A stretch of 64,000 nt of DNA, from assembly GCA_963971285.1 (NCBI GenBank), contig OZ020255.1, positions 558,001 through 622,000 of the forward strand, read 5' to 3'. Below, piece by piece: positions 41,801 through 53,800 of this stretch. The notes under the pieces were generated by a model, which worked only from the letters and a program-made list of their open reading frames with translations, did no database searches and was not told where the DNA came from. The DNA comes from Astropecten irregularis (lineage: Eukaryota > Echinodermata > Asteroidea > Paxillosida > Astropectinidae). The translations under genes were made by a program, and so were the position numbers. The number at the start of each line of letters is the position of its first letter. The stretch's first letter is position 1.

Positions 41801-44800
41801 CTTGATGTTGTGCTTTCTTGTGTTCCAGTAGGTACAGTGGTTGACTCAGGAGAGCGCAAAGTGACGACAAAGGCTCTGACTTGGACGGGTTCCCGGAAGA
41901 CACGCAGCACACTTGGAATACCACTTGAAGCTTCACCTATTGGTAGCTCTGTGATCTTCAGGTACGAGGTGTTCTCGTCAACTGTGAGTGTCCCTTCAGG
42001 TGTGATGCTAGATTCAAGTCCTTTCTCGCCATCCAACGGCTCTAGGCAATATCCTATAGGGACAAACAAATGTTAAATCAATCAGTATCCATTGGAGGGA
42101 AATTTGTGGAAGAACTTATTTGGCTTGGAAAAGAAGAAATGTAAATACAGGAAAATCATCCGCATTATCTCTGCAAGGTTATTGTTCTACTCTATCCTCA
42201 TACCTGGAGTGGTTGACCTCTCCGACGTTGTCGTGCTCGACCTTGTTGTTTCTTCAGTGATACTTGTAGTCGGTGTAGTGACAGTGGTTACTTTGGTTGT
42301 TACCTTTTCTGTTGAATGTGCTACAAGAAGAATTTCGTTGCATGTTATTCATTATATTTATTAAAAATAGTAATTTAATTTTATGTTTTTAAAAAACGTG
42401 CCAAATGTTTTTAGATATATTTCTTGAAAGGAAATAATTCCATATAAGAACAACCGAGAATATGTATTATAACTTCTAGGTGTTGTTTTCACTGTTGGTT
42501 TTAGGTTTTCCGTTTCTTGTGGTGGAGCTGCGCGTAAGTAAAAACATGGTTTAAATGTGAACTTATTGATTCATTGTTAGGTTAACTTTCATTGCATTAA
42601 AACTAATTAATTTGATATATAAGTACAAGTAATACATTGCTGCAAACTGCTCATCAGCCAAAATGACCTGAAATATATCAAATGCTTGGAGTTAAGAGGG
42701 CCTGAAGCGTTTCGATCCTAGCAGGATCTTTATCAAAGGAAAATATGCAGAGTTCTTATTAGGGTCACCGGAAGCATACGTGATTGACGTGGAACGTGCT
42801 GTCTTAACACGCCATGGACTGATGTAGAACGGAAAGAGATCAGTGCGGAAAGACGCAGTGTTTATTGCTCTATAGATCGTTTTCTGAGGAATTAAACTGT
42901 GCCTCCACACTGAGTAAAACCCTACTTGTTAATGCGCATGTGTTTGTAAAGAAAGGAACTATATACTTATTGTTAGTTGGGTTTTTGTCCCGTTAAAGGA
43001 ACCCCTTTAGACAGAATAATAATAATAATAATAATAATGGATGTTTATATAGCGCCAATTCCATCAAATGAGATGCTCAAGGCGCTCTATCTACACACAG
43101 CTAATTAGTTCAGAAAGAAACAATAAATACAAAGATGCAGAAACATGGAAACGTGCCATATCATAAGATACATGATATCAATGACCACAGTATGTAATCA
43201 GAACAAGAATCAGAACAAAACTTACGAGGACGTCTTTGTTGTACTGTCGTTGTTAAAATCTCAGAATCTCCAGGGGGAGCTGGGCATTAAAACAAAATAC
43301 AGCACATATTTCTAACACTGAATGTATTTGTCCGTAAGCCTTTCATTACTTTAATAAGTAAAAGTGAAATGTAAAAAAGAAATCCAGACGCATAATTGAA
43401 TTTGAAGATGTCGTTTTGAACCTTGGTTGATTAGTATAAGAAGGATTCAAGCCCCTTAGACTTGTGGCATTTTCGCTGTACATACCTCTGGTTTAGTTTA
43501 ACCTCTTTATTCAGTTACTGTATTTTCTTTTTGTCATTTTCAGGAAATGACTTAAGCAGACCATCCTATCGTTGAATATCCTCTACACACCCAAATATAA
43601 ATAAAATACTATTCCAGATCGGTGTTCGTAGTCCAGCGTTTCACATTTGGCAGCAAGGAGCATAACCCAATGTAGTCGTATTTACCTTACGTGGTCGATA
43701 GAGTGGTTTGAGGTGTTGCGACTAATGATATTTGTGTAATAGGTACAGTGGAACAAGTTATCTTTCATACCTTGAGTGGTTGATGGCGGAGGTGTTGTGC
43801 TTATGACAGTTGTAGTCACTGAAGTGGTTCGAGTCGTCGGGACAGTGGTAGAGTATTCTAGAAGAAGAAGAGGTGTTGTTATTGAGATTAGTCATTAAGA
43901 TGTAAGTCACAATGGGTGTTTGCATTCTTAGATAAAAATATCACGATCTGCTTGTAAAGAAATGCTGTAGAGAGACTTACCTTTCACACAACCGAGGACA
44001 TGAAGCTCAAAAGTTGTTGCATCAGCATCACTGACATTGCGGAACTGAATACGCAATTCTGTCACACCATCCAGTGTTCCTTCGAAATCTGGCAAAAGCG
44101 TCGTGATGGGCTCGTCTTGTTTGACGGTGATGTTTATTAGCTGTAGAGGAAGATGGTATGGATTCAGCACGGTCAGACACGTTGCCCAGGTGAAAAGAAA
44201 TGAAAAATTGGATCTTAAAAGATTTATGTTTGCCTGCTTACCTTCTGTTGTCCAGTGGAGTCATCAATGACGTCAGTAAAGGTGCTGTCTCCTGGTTTCT
44301 TAACAGTCAGCGTGACGGTGAATGTTATTGGCTCTTGTGGAGTAGGTTGCCTTGATGTTGTGCTTTCTTGTGTTCCAGTAGGTACAGTGGTTGACCCAGG
44401 AGAGCGCAAAGTGACGACAAAGGCTCTGACTTGGACGGGTTCCCGGAAGACACGCAGCACACTTGGAATACCACTTGAAGCTTCACCTATTGGTATCTCT
44501 GTGATCTTCAGGTACGAGGTGTTTTCGTCAACTGTGAGTGTCCCTTCAGGTGTGATGCTAGATTCAAGTCCTTTCTCGCCATCCATTGGCTCTAGGCAAT
44601 ATCCTATAGGGACAAACAAATGTGAAATCAATCAGTATCCATTGGAGGGAAATTTGTGGAAGAACTTATTTGGCTTGGAAAAGAAGAAATGTAAATACAG
44701 GAAAATCATCCGCATTATCTCTGCAAGGTTATTGTTCTACTCTATCCTCATACCTGGAGTGGTTGACCTCTCCGATGTTGTCGTGCTCGACCTTGTTGTT

Positions 44801-47800
44801 TCTTCAGTGATACTTGTAGTCGGTGTAGTGACAGTGGTTACTTTGGTTGTTACCTTTTCTGTTGAATGTGCTACAAGAAGAATTTCGTTGCATGTTATTC
44901 ATTATATTTATTAAAAATAGTAATTTAATTTTATGTTTTTAAAAAACGTGCCAAATGTTTTTAGATATATTTCTTGAAAGGAAATAATTCCATATAAGAA
45001 CAACCGAGAATATGTATTATAACTTCTAGGTGTTGTTTTCACTGTTGGTTTTAGGTTTTCCGTTTCTTGTGGTGGAGCTGCGCGTAAGTAAAAACATGGT
45101 TTAAATGTGAACTTATTGATTCATTGTTAGGTTAACTTTCATTGCATTAAAACTAATTAATTTGATATATAAGTACAAGTAATACATTGCTGCAAACTGC
45201 TCATCAGCCAAAATGACCTGAAATATATCAAATGCTTGGAGTTAAGAGGGCCTGAAGCGTTTCGATCCTAGCAGGATCTTTATCAAAGGAAAATATGCAG
45301 AGTTCTTATTAGGGTCACCGGAAGCATACGTGATTGACGTGGAACGTGCTGTCTTAACACGCCATGGACTGATGTAGAACGGAAAGAGATCAGTGCGGAA
45401 AGACGCAGTGTTTATTGCTCTATAGATCGTTTTCTGAGGAATTAAACTGTGCCTCCACACTGAGTAAAACCCTACTTGTTAATGCGCATGTGTTTGTAAA
45501 GAAAGGAACTATATACTTATTGTTAGTTGGGTTTTTGTCCCGTTAAAGGAACCCCTTTAGACAGAATAATAATAATAATAATAATAATGGATGTTTATAT
45601 AGCGCCAATTCCATCAAATGAGATGCTCAAGGCGCTCTATCTACACACAGCTAATTAGTTCAGAAAGAAACAATAAATACATAGATGCAGAAACATGGAA
45701 ACGTGCCATATCATAAGATACATGATATCAATGACCACAGTATGTAATCAGAACAAGAATCAGAACAAAACTTACGAGGACGTCTTTGTTGTACTGTCGT
45801 TGTTAAAATCTCAGAATCTCCAGGGGGAGCTGGGCATTAAAACAAAATACAGCACATATTTCTAACACTGAATGTATTTGTCCGTAAGCCTTTCATTACT
45901 TTAATAAGTAAAAGTGAAATGTAAAAAAGAAATCCAGACGCATAATTGAATTTGAAGATGTCGTTTTGAACCTTGGTTGATTAGTATAAGAAGGATTCAA
46001 GCCCCTTAGACTTGTGGCATTTTCGCTGTACATACCTCTGGTTTAGTTTAACCTCTTTATTCAGTTACTGTATTTTCTTTTTGTCATTTTCAGGAAATGA
46101 CTTAAGCAGACCATCCTATCGTTGAATATCCTCTACACACCCAAATATAAATAAAATACTATTCCAGATCGGTGTTCGTAGTCCAGCGTTTCACATTTGG
46201 CAGCAAGGAGCATAACCCAATGTAGTCGTATTTACCTTACGTGGTCGATAGAGTGGTTTGAGGTGTTGCGACTAATGGTATTTGTGTAATAGGTACAGTG
46301 GAACAAGTTATCTTTCATACCTTGAGTGGTTGATGGCGGAGGTGTTGTGCTTATGACAGTTGTAGTCACTGAAGTGGTTCGAGTCGTCGGGACAGTGGTA
46401 GAGTATTCTAGAAGAAGAAGAGCTGTTGTTATTGAGATTAGTCATTAAGATGTAAGTCACAATGGGTGTTTGCATTCTTAGATAAAAATATCACGATCTG
46501 CTTGTAAAGAAATGCTGTAGAGAGACTTACCTTTCACACAACCGAGGACATGAAGCTCAAAAGTTGTTGCATCAGCATCACTGACATTGCGGAACTGAAT
46601 ACGCAATTCTGTCACACCATCCAGTGTTCCTTCGAAATCTGGCAAAAGCGTCGTGATGGGCTCGTCTTGTTTGACGGTGATGTTTATTAGCTGTAGAGGA
46701 AGATGGTATGGATTCAGCACGGTCAGGCACGTTGCCCAGGTGAAAAAAAATGAAAAATTGGATCTTAAAAGATTTATGTTTGCCTGCTTACCTTCTGTTG
46801 TCCAGTGGAGTCATCAATGACGTCAGTAAAGGTGCTGTCTCCTGGTTTCTTAACAGTCAGCGTGACGGTGAATGTTATTGGCTCTTGTGGAGTAGGTTGC
46901 CTTGATGTTGTGCTTTCTTGTGTTCCAGTAGGTACAGTGGTTGACCCAGGAGAGCGCAAAGTGACGACAAAGGCTCTGACTTGGACGGGTTCCCGGAAGA
47001 CACGCAGCACACTTGGAATACCACTTGAAGCTTCACCTATTGGTATCTCTGTGATCTTCAGGTACGAGGTGTTTTCGTCAACTGTGAGTGTCCCTTCAGG
47101 TGTGATGCTAGATTCAAGTCCTTTATCGCCATCCATTGGCTCTAGGCAATATCCTATAGGGACAAACAAATGTGAAATCAATCAGTATCCATTGGAGGGA
47201 AATTTGTGGAAGAACTTATTTGGCTTGGAAAAGAAGAAATGTAAATACAGGAAAATCATCCGCATTATCTCTGCAAGGTTATTGTTCTACTCTATCCTCA
47301 TACCTGGAGTGGTTGACCTCTCCGATGTTGTCGTGCTCGACCTTGTTGTTTCTTCAGTGATACTTGTAGTCGGTGTAGTGACAGTGGTTACTTTGGTTGT
47401 TACCTTTTCTGTTGAATGTGCTACAAGAAGAATTTCGTTGCATGTTATTCATTATATTTATTAAAAATAGTAATTTAATTTTATGTTTTTAAAAAACGTG
47501 CCAAATGTTTTTAGATATATTTCTTGAAAGGAAATAATTCCATATAAGAACAACCGAGAATATGTATTATAACTTCTAGGTGTTGTTTTCACTGTTGGTT
47601 TTAGGTTTTCCGTTTCTTGTGGTGGAGCTGCGCGTAAGTAAAAACATGGTTTAAATGTGAACTTATTGATTCATTGTTAGGTTAACTTTCATTGCATTAA
47701 AACTAATTAATTTGATATATAAGTACAAGTAATACATTGCTGCAAACTGCTCATCAGCCAAAATGACCTGAAATATATCAAATGCTTGGAGTTAAGAGGG

Positions 47801-50800
47801 CCTGAAGCGTTTCGATCCTAGCAGGATCTTTATCAAAGGAAAATATGCAGAGTTCTTATTAGGGTCACCGGAAGCATACGTGATTGACGTGGAACGTGCT
47901 GTCTTAACACGCCATGGACTGATGTAGAACGGAAAGAGATCAGTGCGGAAAGACGCAGTGTTTATTGCTCTATAGATCGTTTTCTGAGGAATTAAACTGT
48001 GCCTCCACACTGAGTAAAACCCTACTTGTTAATGCGCATGTGTTTGTAAAGAAAGGAACTATATACTTATTGTTAGTTGGGTTTTTGTCCCGTTAAAGGA
48101 ACCCCTTTAGACAGAATAATAATAATAATAATAATAATGGATGTTTATATAGCGCCAATTCCATCAAATGAGATGCTCAAGGCGCTCTATCTACACACAG
48201 CTAATTAGTTCAGAAAGAAACAATAAATACATAGATGCAGAAACATGGAAACGTGCCATATCATAAGATACATGATATCAATGACCACAGTATGTAATCA
48301 GAACAAGAATCAGAACAAAACTTACGAGGACGTCTTTGTTGTACTGTCGTTGTTAAAATCTCAGAATCTCCAGGGGGAGCTGGGCATTAAAACAAAATAC
48401 AGCACATATTTCTAACACTGAATGTATTTGTCCGTAAGCCTTTCATTACTTTAATAAGTAAAAGTGAAATGTAAAAAAGAAATCCAGACGCATAATTGAA
48501 TTTGAAGATGTCGTTTTGAACCTTGGTTGATTAGTATAAGAAGGATTCAAGCCCCTTAGACTTGTGGCATTTTCGCTGTACATACCTCTGGTTTAGTTTA
48601 ACCTCTTTATTCAGTTACTGTATTTTCTTTTTGTCATTTTCAGGAAATGACTTAAGCAGACCATCCTATCGTTGAATATCCTCTACACACCCAAATATAA
48701 ATAAAATACTATTCCAGATCGGTGTTCGTAGTCCAGCGTTTCACATTTGGCAGCAAGGAGCATAACCCAATGTAGTCGTATTTACCTTACGTGGTCGATA
48801 GAGTGGTTTGAGGTGTTGCGACTAATGGTATTTGTGTAATAGGTACAGTGGAACAAGTTATCTTTCATACCTTGAGTGGTTGATGGCGGAGGTGTTGTGC
48901 TTATGACAGTTGTAGTCACTGAAGTGGTTCGAGTCGTCGGGACAGTGGTAGAGTATTCTAGAAGAAGAAGAGGTGTTGTTATTGAGATTAGTCATTAAGA
49001 TGTAAGTCACAATGGGTGTTTGCATTCTTAGATAAAAATATCACGATCTGCTTGTAAAGAAATGCTGTAGAGAGACTTACCTTTCACACAACCGAGGACA
49101 TGAAGCTCAAAAGTTGTTGCATCAGCATCACTGACATTGCGGAACTGAATACGCAATTCTGTCACACCATCCAGTGTTCCTTCGAAATCTGGCAAAAGCG
49201 TCGTGATGGGCTCGTCTTGTTTGACGGTGATGTTTATTAGCTGTAGAGGAAGATGGTATGGATTCAGCACGGTCAGGCACGTTGCCCAGGTGAAAAAAAA
49301 TGAAAAATTGGATCTTAAAAGATTTATGTTTGCCTGCTTACCTTCTGTTGTCCAGTGGAGTCATCAATGACGTCAGTAAAGGTGCTGTCTCCTGGTTTCT
49401 TAACAGTCAGCGTGACGGTGAATGTTATTGGCTCTTGTGGAGTAGGTTGCCTTGATGTTGTGCTTTCTTGTGTTCCAGTAGGTACAGTGGTTGACCCAGG
49501 AGAGCGCAAAGTGACGACAAAGGCTCTGACTTGGACGGGTTCCCGGAAGACACGCAGCACACTTGGAATACCACTTGAAGCTTCACCTATTGGTATCTCT
49601 GTGATCTTCAGGTACGAGGTGTTTTCGTCAACTGTGAGTGTCCCTTCAGGTGTGATGCTAGATTCAAGTCCTTTATCGCCATCCATTGGCTCTAGGCAAT
49701 ATCCTATAGGGACAAACAAATGTGAAATCAATCAGTATCCATTGGAGGGAAATTTGTGGAAGAACTTATTTGGCTTGGAAAAGAAGAAATGTAAATACAG
49801 GAAAATCATCCGCATTATCTCTGCAAGGTTATTTTTCTACTCTATCCTCATACCTGGAGTGGTTGACCTCTCCGATGTTGTCGTGCTCGACCTTGTTGTT
49901 TCTTCAGTGATACTTGTAGTCGGTGTAGTGACAGTGGTTACTTTGGTTGTCATCTCAGTTGTTGAGTATTCTAAAAGAAAATGTGTTTTGCCGTAGAAGA
50001 CATGAGATATTGAAAGCATGTCATCTGTAGTACTGTTTAGGAAGGGCATTGGTAGTTTGCAAAATGATGCCAGTATTTGATGTGATATGCGTGAAATTTT
50101 ATTTTGAAAACACAACGGTATTGGGAAAAGGAGAAAATGTTCTTACCCTCGGCACATCCTAAAACGGTCAGTTGCAGTTCAATAGAATCAGCTTCTTTGA
50201 CTGTCTGGAACTCAATACGGAATACCAAAATTCCCTCTAGATTGTTGTCATCCGTCAGGAATGTAACCCTTTGTGACAACCCTACTTCGAGCACGACGGG
50301 TACGCTCTGGAATTTGAAATAAAAGACGAAATATTTATATTCTGCTGAGGAATGATTTGCTTCGCAGGAAGTACGGACTTGTGAAAATGTGGTCTGATTT
50401 TAGTCTCGAATATTGTGTGTTAATTTTGATCTGAACATACCTTTATCTGATCATTGCTATCCCGCACAGGCGAAAACCTAATGTCTCCGGGTTTTTGTGT
50501 GGAGAAAGTTAAGTTAACTTCCACTTGTGCCGGCTTTTGGGTGTTTTCTGTTGGTGTTGTGGATGACAGTGGCAAATTCAATCTGAGACTGACTGCCCGG
50601 ACAGTGACTTGTCTGTTAAATGTACTGTCTACGGTAGGTTTCACTTCCTCTTGTTCAGTAATGGGCAGGTCTTTGAGTGTCACAAGTCCAGTTGTTTCGT
50701 CGACAGATGTCGATGCACTACCAGTGACAGAGGCCAGTTGTCCAGATGATTTGTCCATTGATTCGAGACAATATCCTGTAGTAAGGGAATCGCGCAGGTT

Positions 50801-53800
50801 AACAACGAATAATTGACGGTGAAGGAAAAGAATGCGAAACATTTTAATCAACTAGATCTGCGAATGAACTACAAATAATGGTAGTGGTGTGAAAGGTAAG
50901 GTAGAACAATTTATCTGTCGTACCTTGAGTGGTTGATGGCGGAGGTGTTGTGCTTATGACAGTTGTGGTCACTGTAGTGGTTCGAGTCGTCGGGACAGTG
51001 GTAGAGTATTCTAGAAGAAGAAGAGGTGTTGTTATTAAGATTAGTCATTAAGATGTAAGTCACAATGGGTGTTTGCATTCTTAGATAGAAATATCACGAT
51101 CTGCTTGTAAAGAAATGCTGTAGAGAGACTTACCTTTCACACAACCGAGGACATGAAGCTCAAAAGTTGTTGCATCAGCATCACTGACATTGCGGAACTG
51201 AATACGCAATTCTGTCACACCATCCAGTGTTCCTTCGAAATCTGGCAAAAGCGTCGTGATGGGCTCGTCTTGTTTGACGGTGATGTTTATTAGCTGTAGA
51301 GGAAGATGGTATGGATTCAGCACGGTCAGACACGTTGCTCAGGTGAAAAGAAATGAAAAATTAGATCTTAAAAGATTTATGTTTGCCTGCTTACCTTCTG
51401 TTGTCCAGTGGAGTCATCAATGACGTCAGTAAAGGTGCTGTCTCCTGGTTTCTTAACAGTCAGCGTGACGGTGAATGTTATTGGCTCTTGTGGAGTAGGT
51501 TGCCTTGATGTTGTGCTTTCTTGTGTTCCAGTAGGTACAGTGGTTGACCCAGGAGAGCGCAAAGTGACGACAAAGGCTCTGACTTGGACGGGTTCCCGGA
51601 AGACACGCAGCACACTTGGAATACCACTTGAAGCTTCACCTATTGGTATCTCTGTGATCTTCAGGTACGAGGTGTTTTCGTCAACTGTGAGTGTCCCTTC
51701 AGGTGTGATGCTAGATTCAAGTCCTTTATCGCCATCCATTGGCTCTAGGCAATATCCTATAGGGACAAACAAATGTGAAATCAATCAGTATCCATTGGAG
51801 GGAAATTTGTGGAAGAACTTATTTGGCTTGGAAAAGAAGAAATGTAAATACAGGAAAATCATCCGCATTATCTCTGCAAGGTTATTGTTCTACTCTATCC
51901 TCATACCTGGAGTGGTTGACCTCTCCGATGTTGTCGTGCTCGACCTTGTTGTTTCTTCAGTGATACTTGTAGTCGGTGTAGTGACAGTGGTTACTTTGGT
52001 TGTCATCTCAGTTGTTGAGTATTCTAAAAGAAAATGTGTTTTGCCGTAGAAGACATGAGATATTGAAAGCATGTCATCTGTAGTACTGTTTAGGAAGGGC
52101 ATTGGTAGTCTGCAAAATGTTGCCAGTATTTGATGTGATATGCGTGAAATTTTATTTTGAAAACACAACGGTATTGGGAAAAGGAGAAAATGTTCTTACC
52201 CTCGGCACATCCTAAAACGGTCAGTTGCAGTTCAATAAAATCAGCTTCTTTGACTGTCTGGAACTCAATACGGAATACCAAAATTCCCTCTAGATTGTTG
52301 TCATCCGTCAGGAATGTAACCCTTTGTGACAAGCCTACTTCGAGCACGACGGGTACGCTCTGGAATTTGAAATAAAAGACGAAATATTTATATTCTGCTG
52401 AGGAATGATTTGCTTCGCAGGAAGTACGGACTTGTGAAAATGTGGTCTGATTTTAGTCTCGAATATTGTGTGTTAATTTTGATCTGAACATACCTTTATC
52501 TGATCATTGCTATCCCGCACAGGCGAAAACCTAATGTCTCCGGGTTTCTGTGTGGAGAAAGTTAAGTTAACTTCCACTTGTGCCGGCTTTTGGGTGCTTT
52601 CTGTTGGTGTTGTGGATGACAGTGGCAAATTCAATCTGAGACTGACTGCCCGGACAGTGACTTGTCTGTTAAATGTACTGTCTACGGTAGGTTTCACTTC
52701 CTCTTGTTCAGTAATGGGCAGGTCTTTGAGTGTCACAAGTCCAGTTGTTTCGTCGACAGATGTCGATGCACTACCAGTGACAGAGGCCAGTTGTCCAGAT
52801 GATTTGTCCATTGATTCGAGACAATATCCTGTAGTAAGGGAATCGCGCAGGTTAACAACGAATAATTGACGGTGAAGGAAAAGAATGCGAAACATTTTAA
52901 TCAACTAGATCTGCGAATGAACTACAAATAATGGTAGTGGTGTGAAAGGTAAGGTAGAACAATTTATCTGTCGTACCTTGAGTGGTTGATGGCGGAGGTG
53001 TTGTGCTTATGACAGTTGTGGTCACTGTAGTGGTTCGAGTCGTCGGGACAGTGGTAGAGTATTCTAGAAGAAGAAGAGGTGTTGTTATTAAGATTAGTCA
53101 TTAAGATGTAAGTCACAATGGGTGTTTGCATTCTTAGATAGAAATATCACGATCTGCTTGTAAAGAAATGCTGTAGAGAGACTTACCTTTCACACAACCG
53201 AGGACATGAAGCTCAAAAGTTGTTGCATCAGCATCACTGACATTGCGGAACTGAATACGCAATTCTGTCACACCATCCAGTGTTCCTTCGAAATCTGGCA
53301 AAAGCGTCGTGATGGGCTCGTCTTGTTTGACGGTGATGTTTATTAGCTGTAGAGGAAGATGGTATGGATTCAGCACGGTCAGACACGTTGCCCAGGTGAA
53401 AAGAAATGAACAATTGGATCTTAAAAGATTTATGTTTGCCTGCTTACCTTCTGTTGTCCAGTGGAGTCATCAATGACGTCAGTAAAGGTGCTGTCTCCTG
53501 GTTTCTTAACAGTCAGCGTGACGGTGAATGTTATTGGCTCTTGTGGAGTAGGTTGCCTTGATGTTGTGCTTTCTTGTGTTCCAGTAGGTACAGTGGTTGA
53601 CCCAGGAGAGCGCAAAGTGACGACAAAGGCTCTGACTTGGACGGGTTCCCGGAAGACACGCAGCACACTTGGAATACCACTTGAAGCTTCACCTATTGGT
53701 ATCTCTGTGATCTTCAGGTACGAGGTGTTTTCGTCAACTGTGAGTGTCCCTTCAGGTGTGATGCTAGATTCAAGTCCTTTCTCGCCATCCATTGGCTCTA

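Larger units (their letters stand above)
37675..49955. repeat. 2,550-bp tandem array, four copies, the leftmost enlarged by a transposon
   Basis: Equivalent exons recur at exact 2,550-bp steps (T2 at 41221, 43771, 46321, 48871). The step from the first copy (37682) to the second is 3,539 bp, which equals 2,550 plus the 986-bp insertion and small indels. Each unit holds T2, module I, T1', two short exons and an (AAT)n element. The last unit changes into the 2,053-bp type inside exon T1 near 49,955. Confidence 0.93.

Noticed and set aside
44255-44914. Plus-strand open frames of 213-219 codons repeated in every right-hand unit
   Set aside because: They lie antisense to exon I, an intron and linker T1. 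Their length comes from the Thr-rich codons on the other strand, and they cross functional splice sites. No independent sign of coding.
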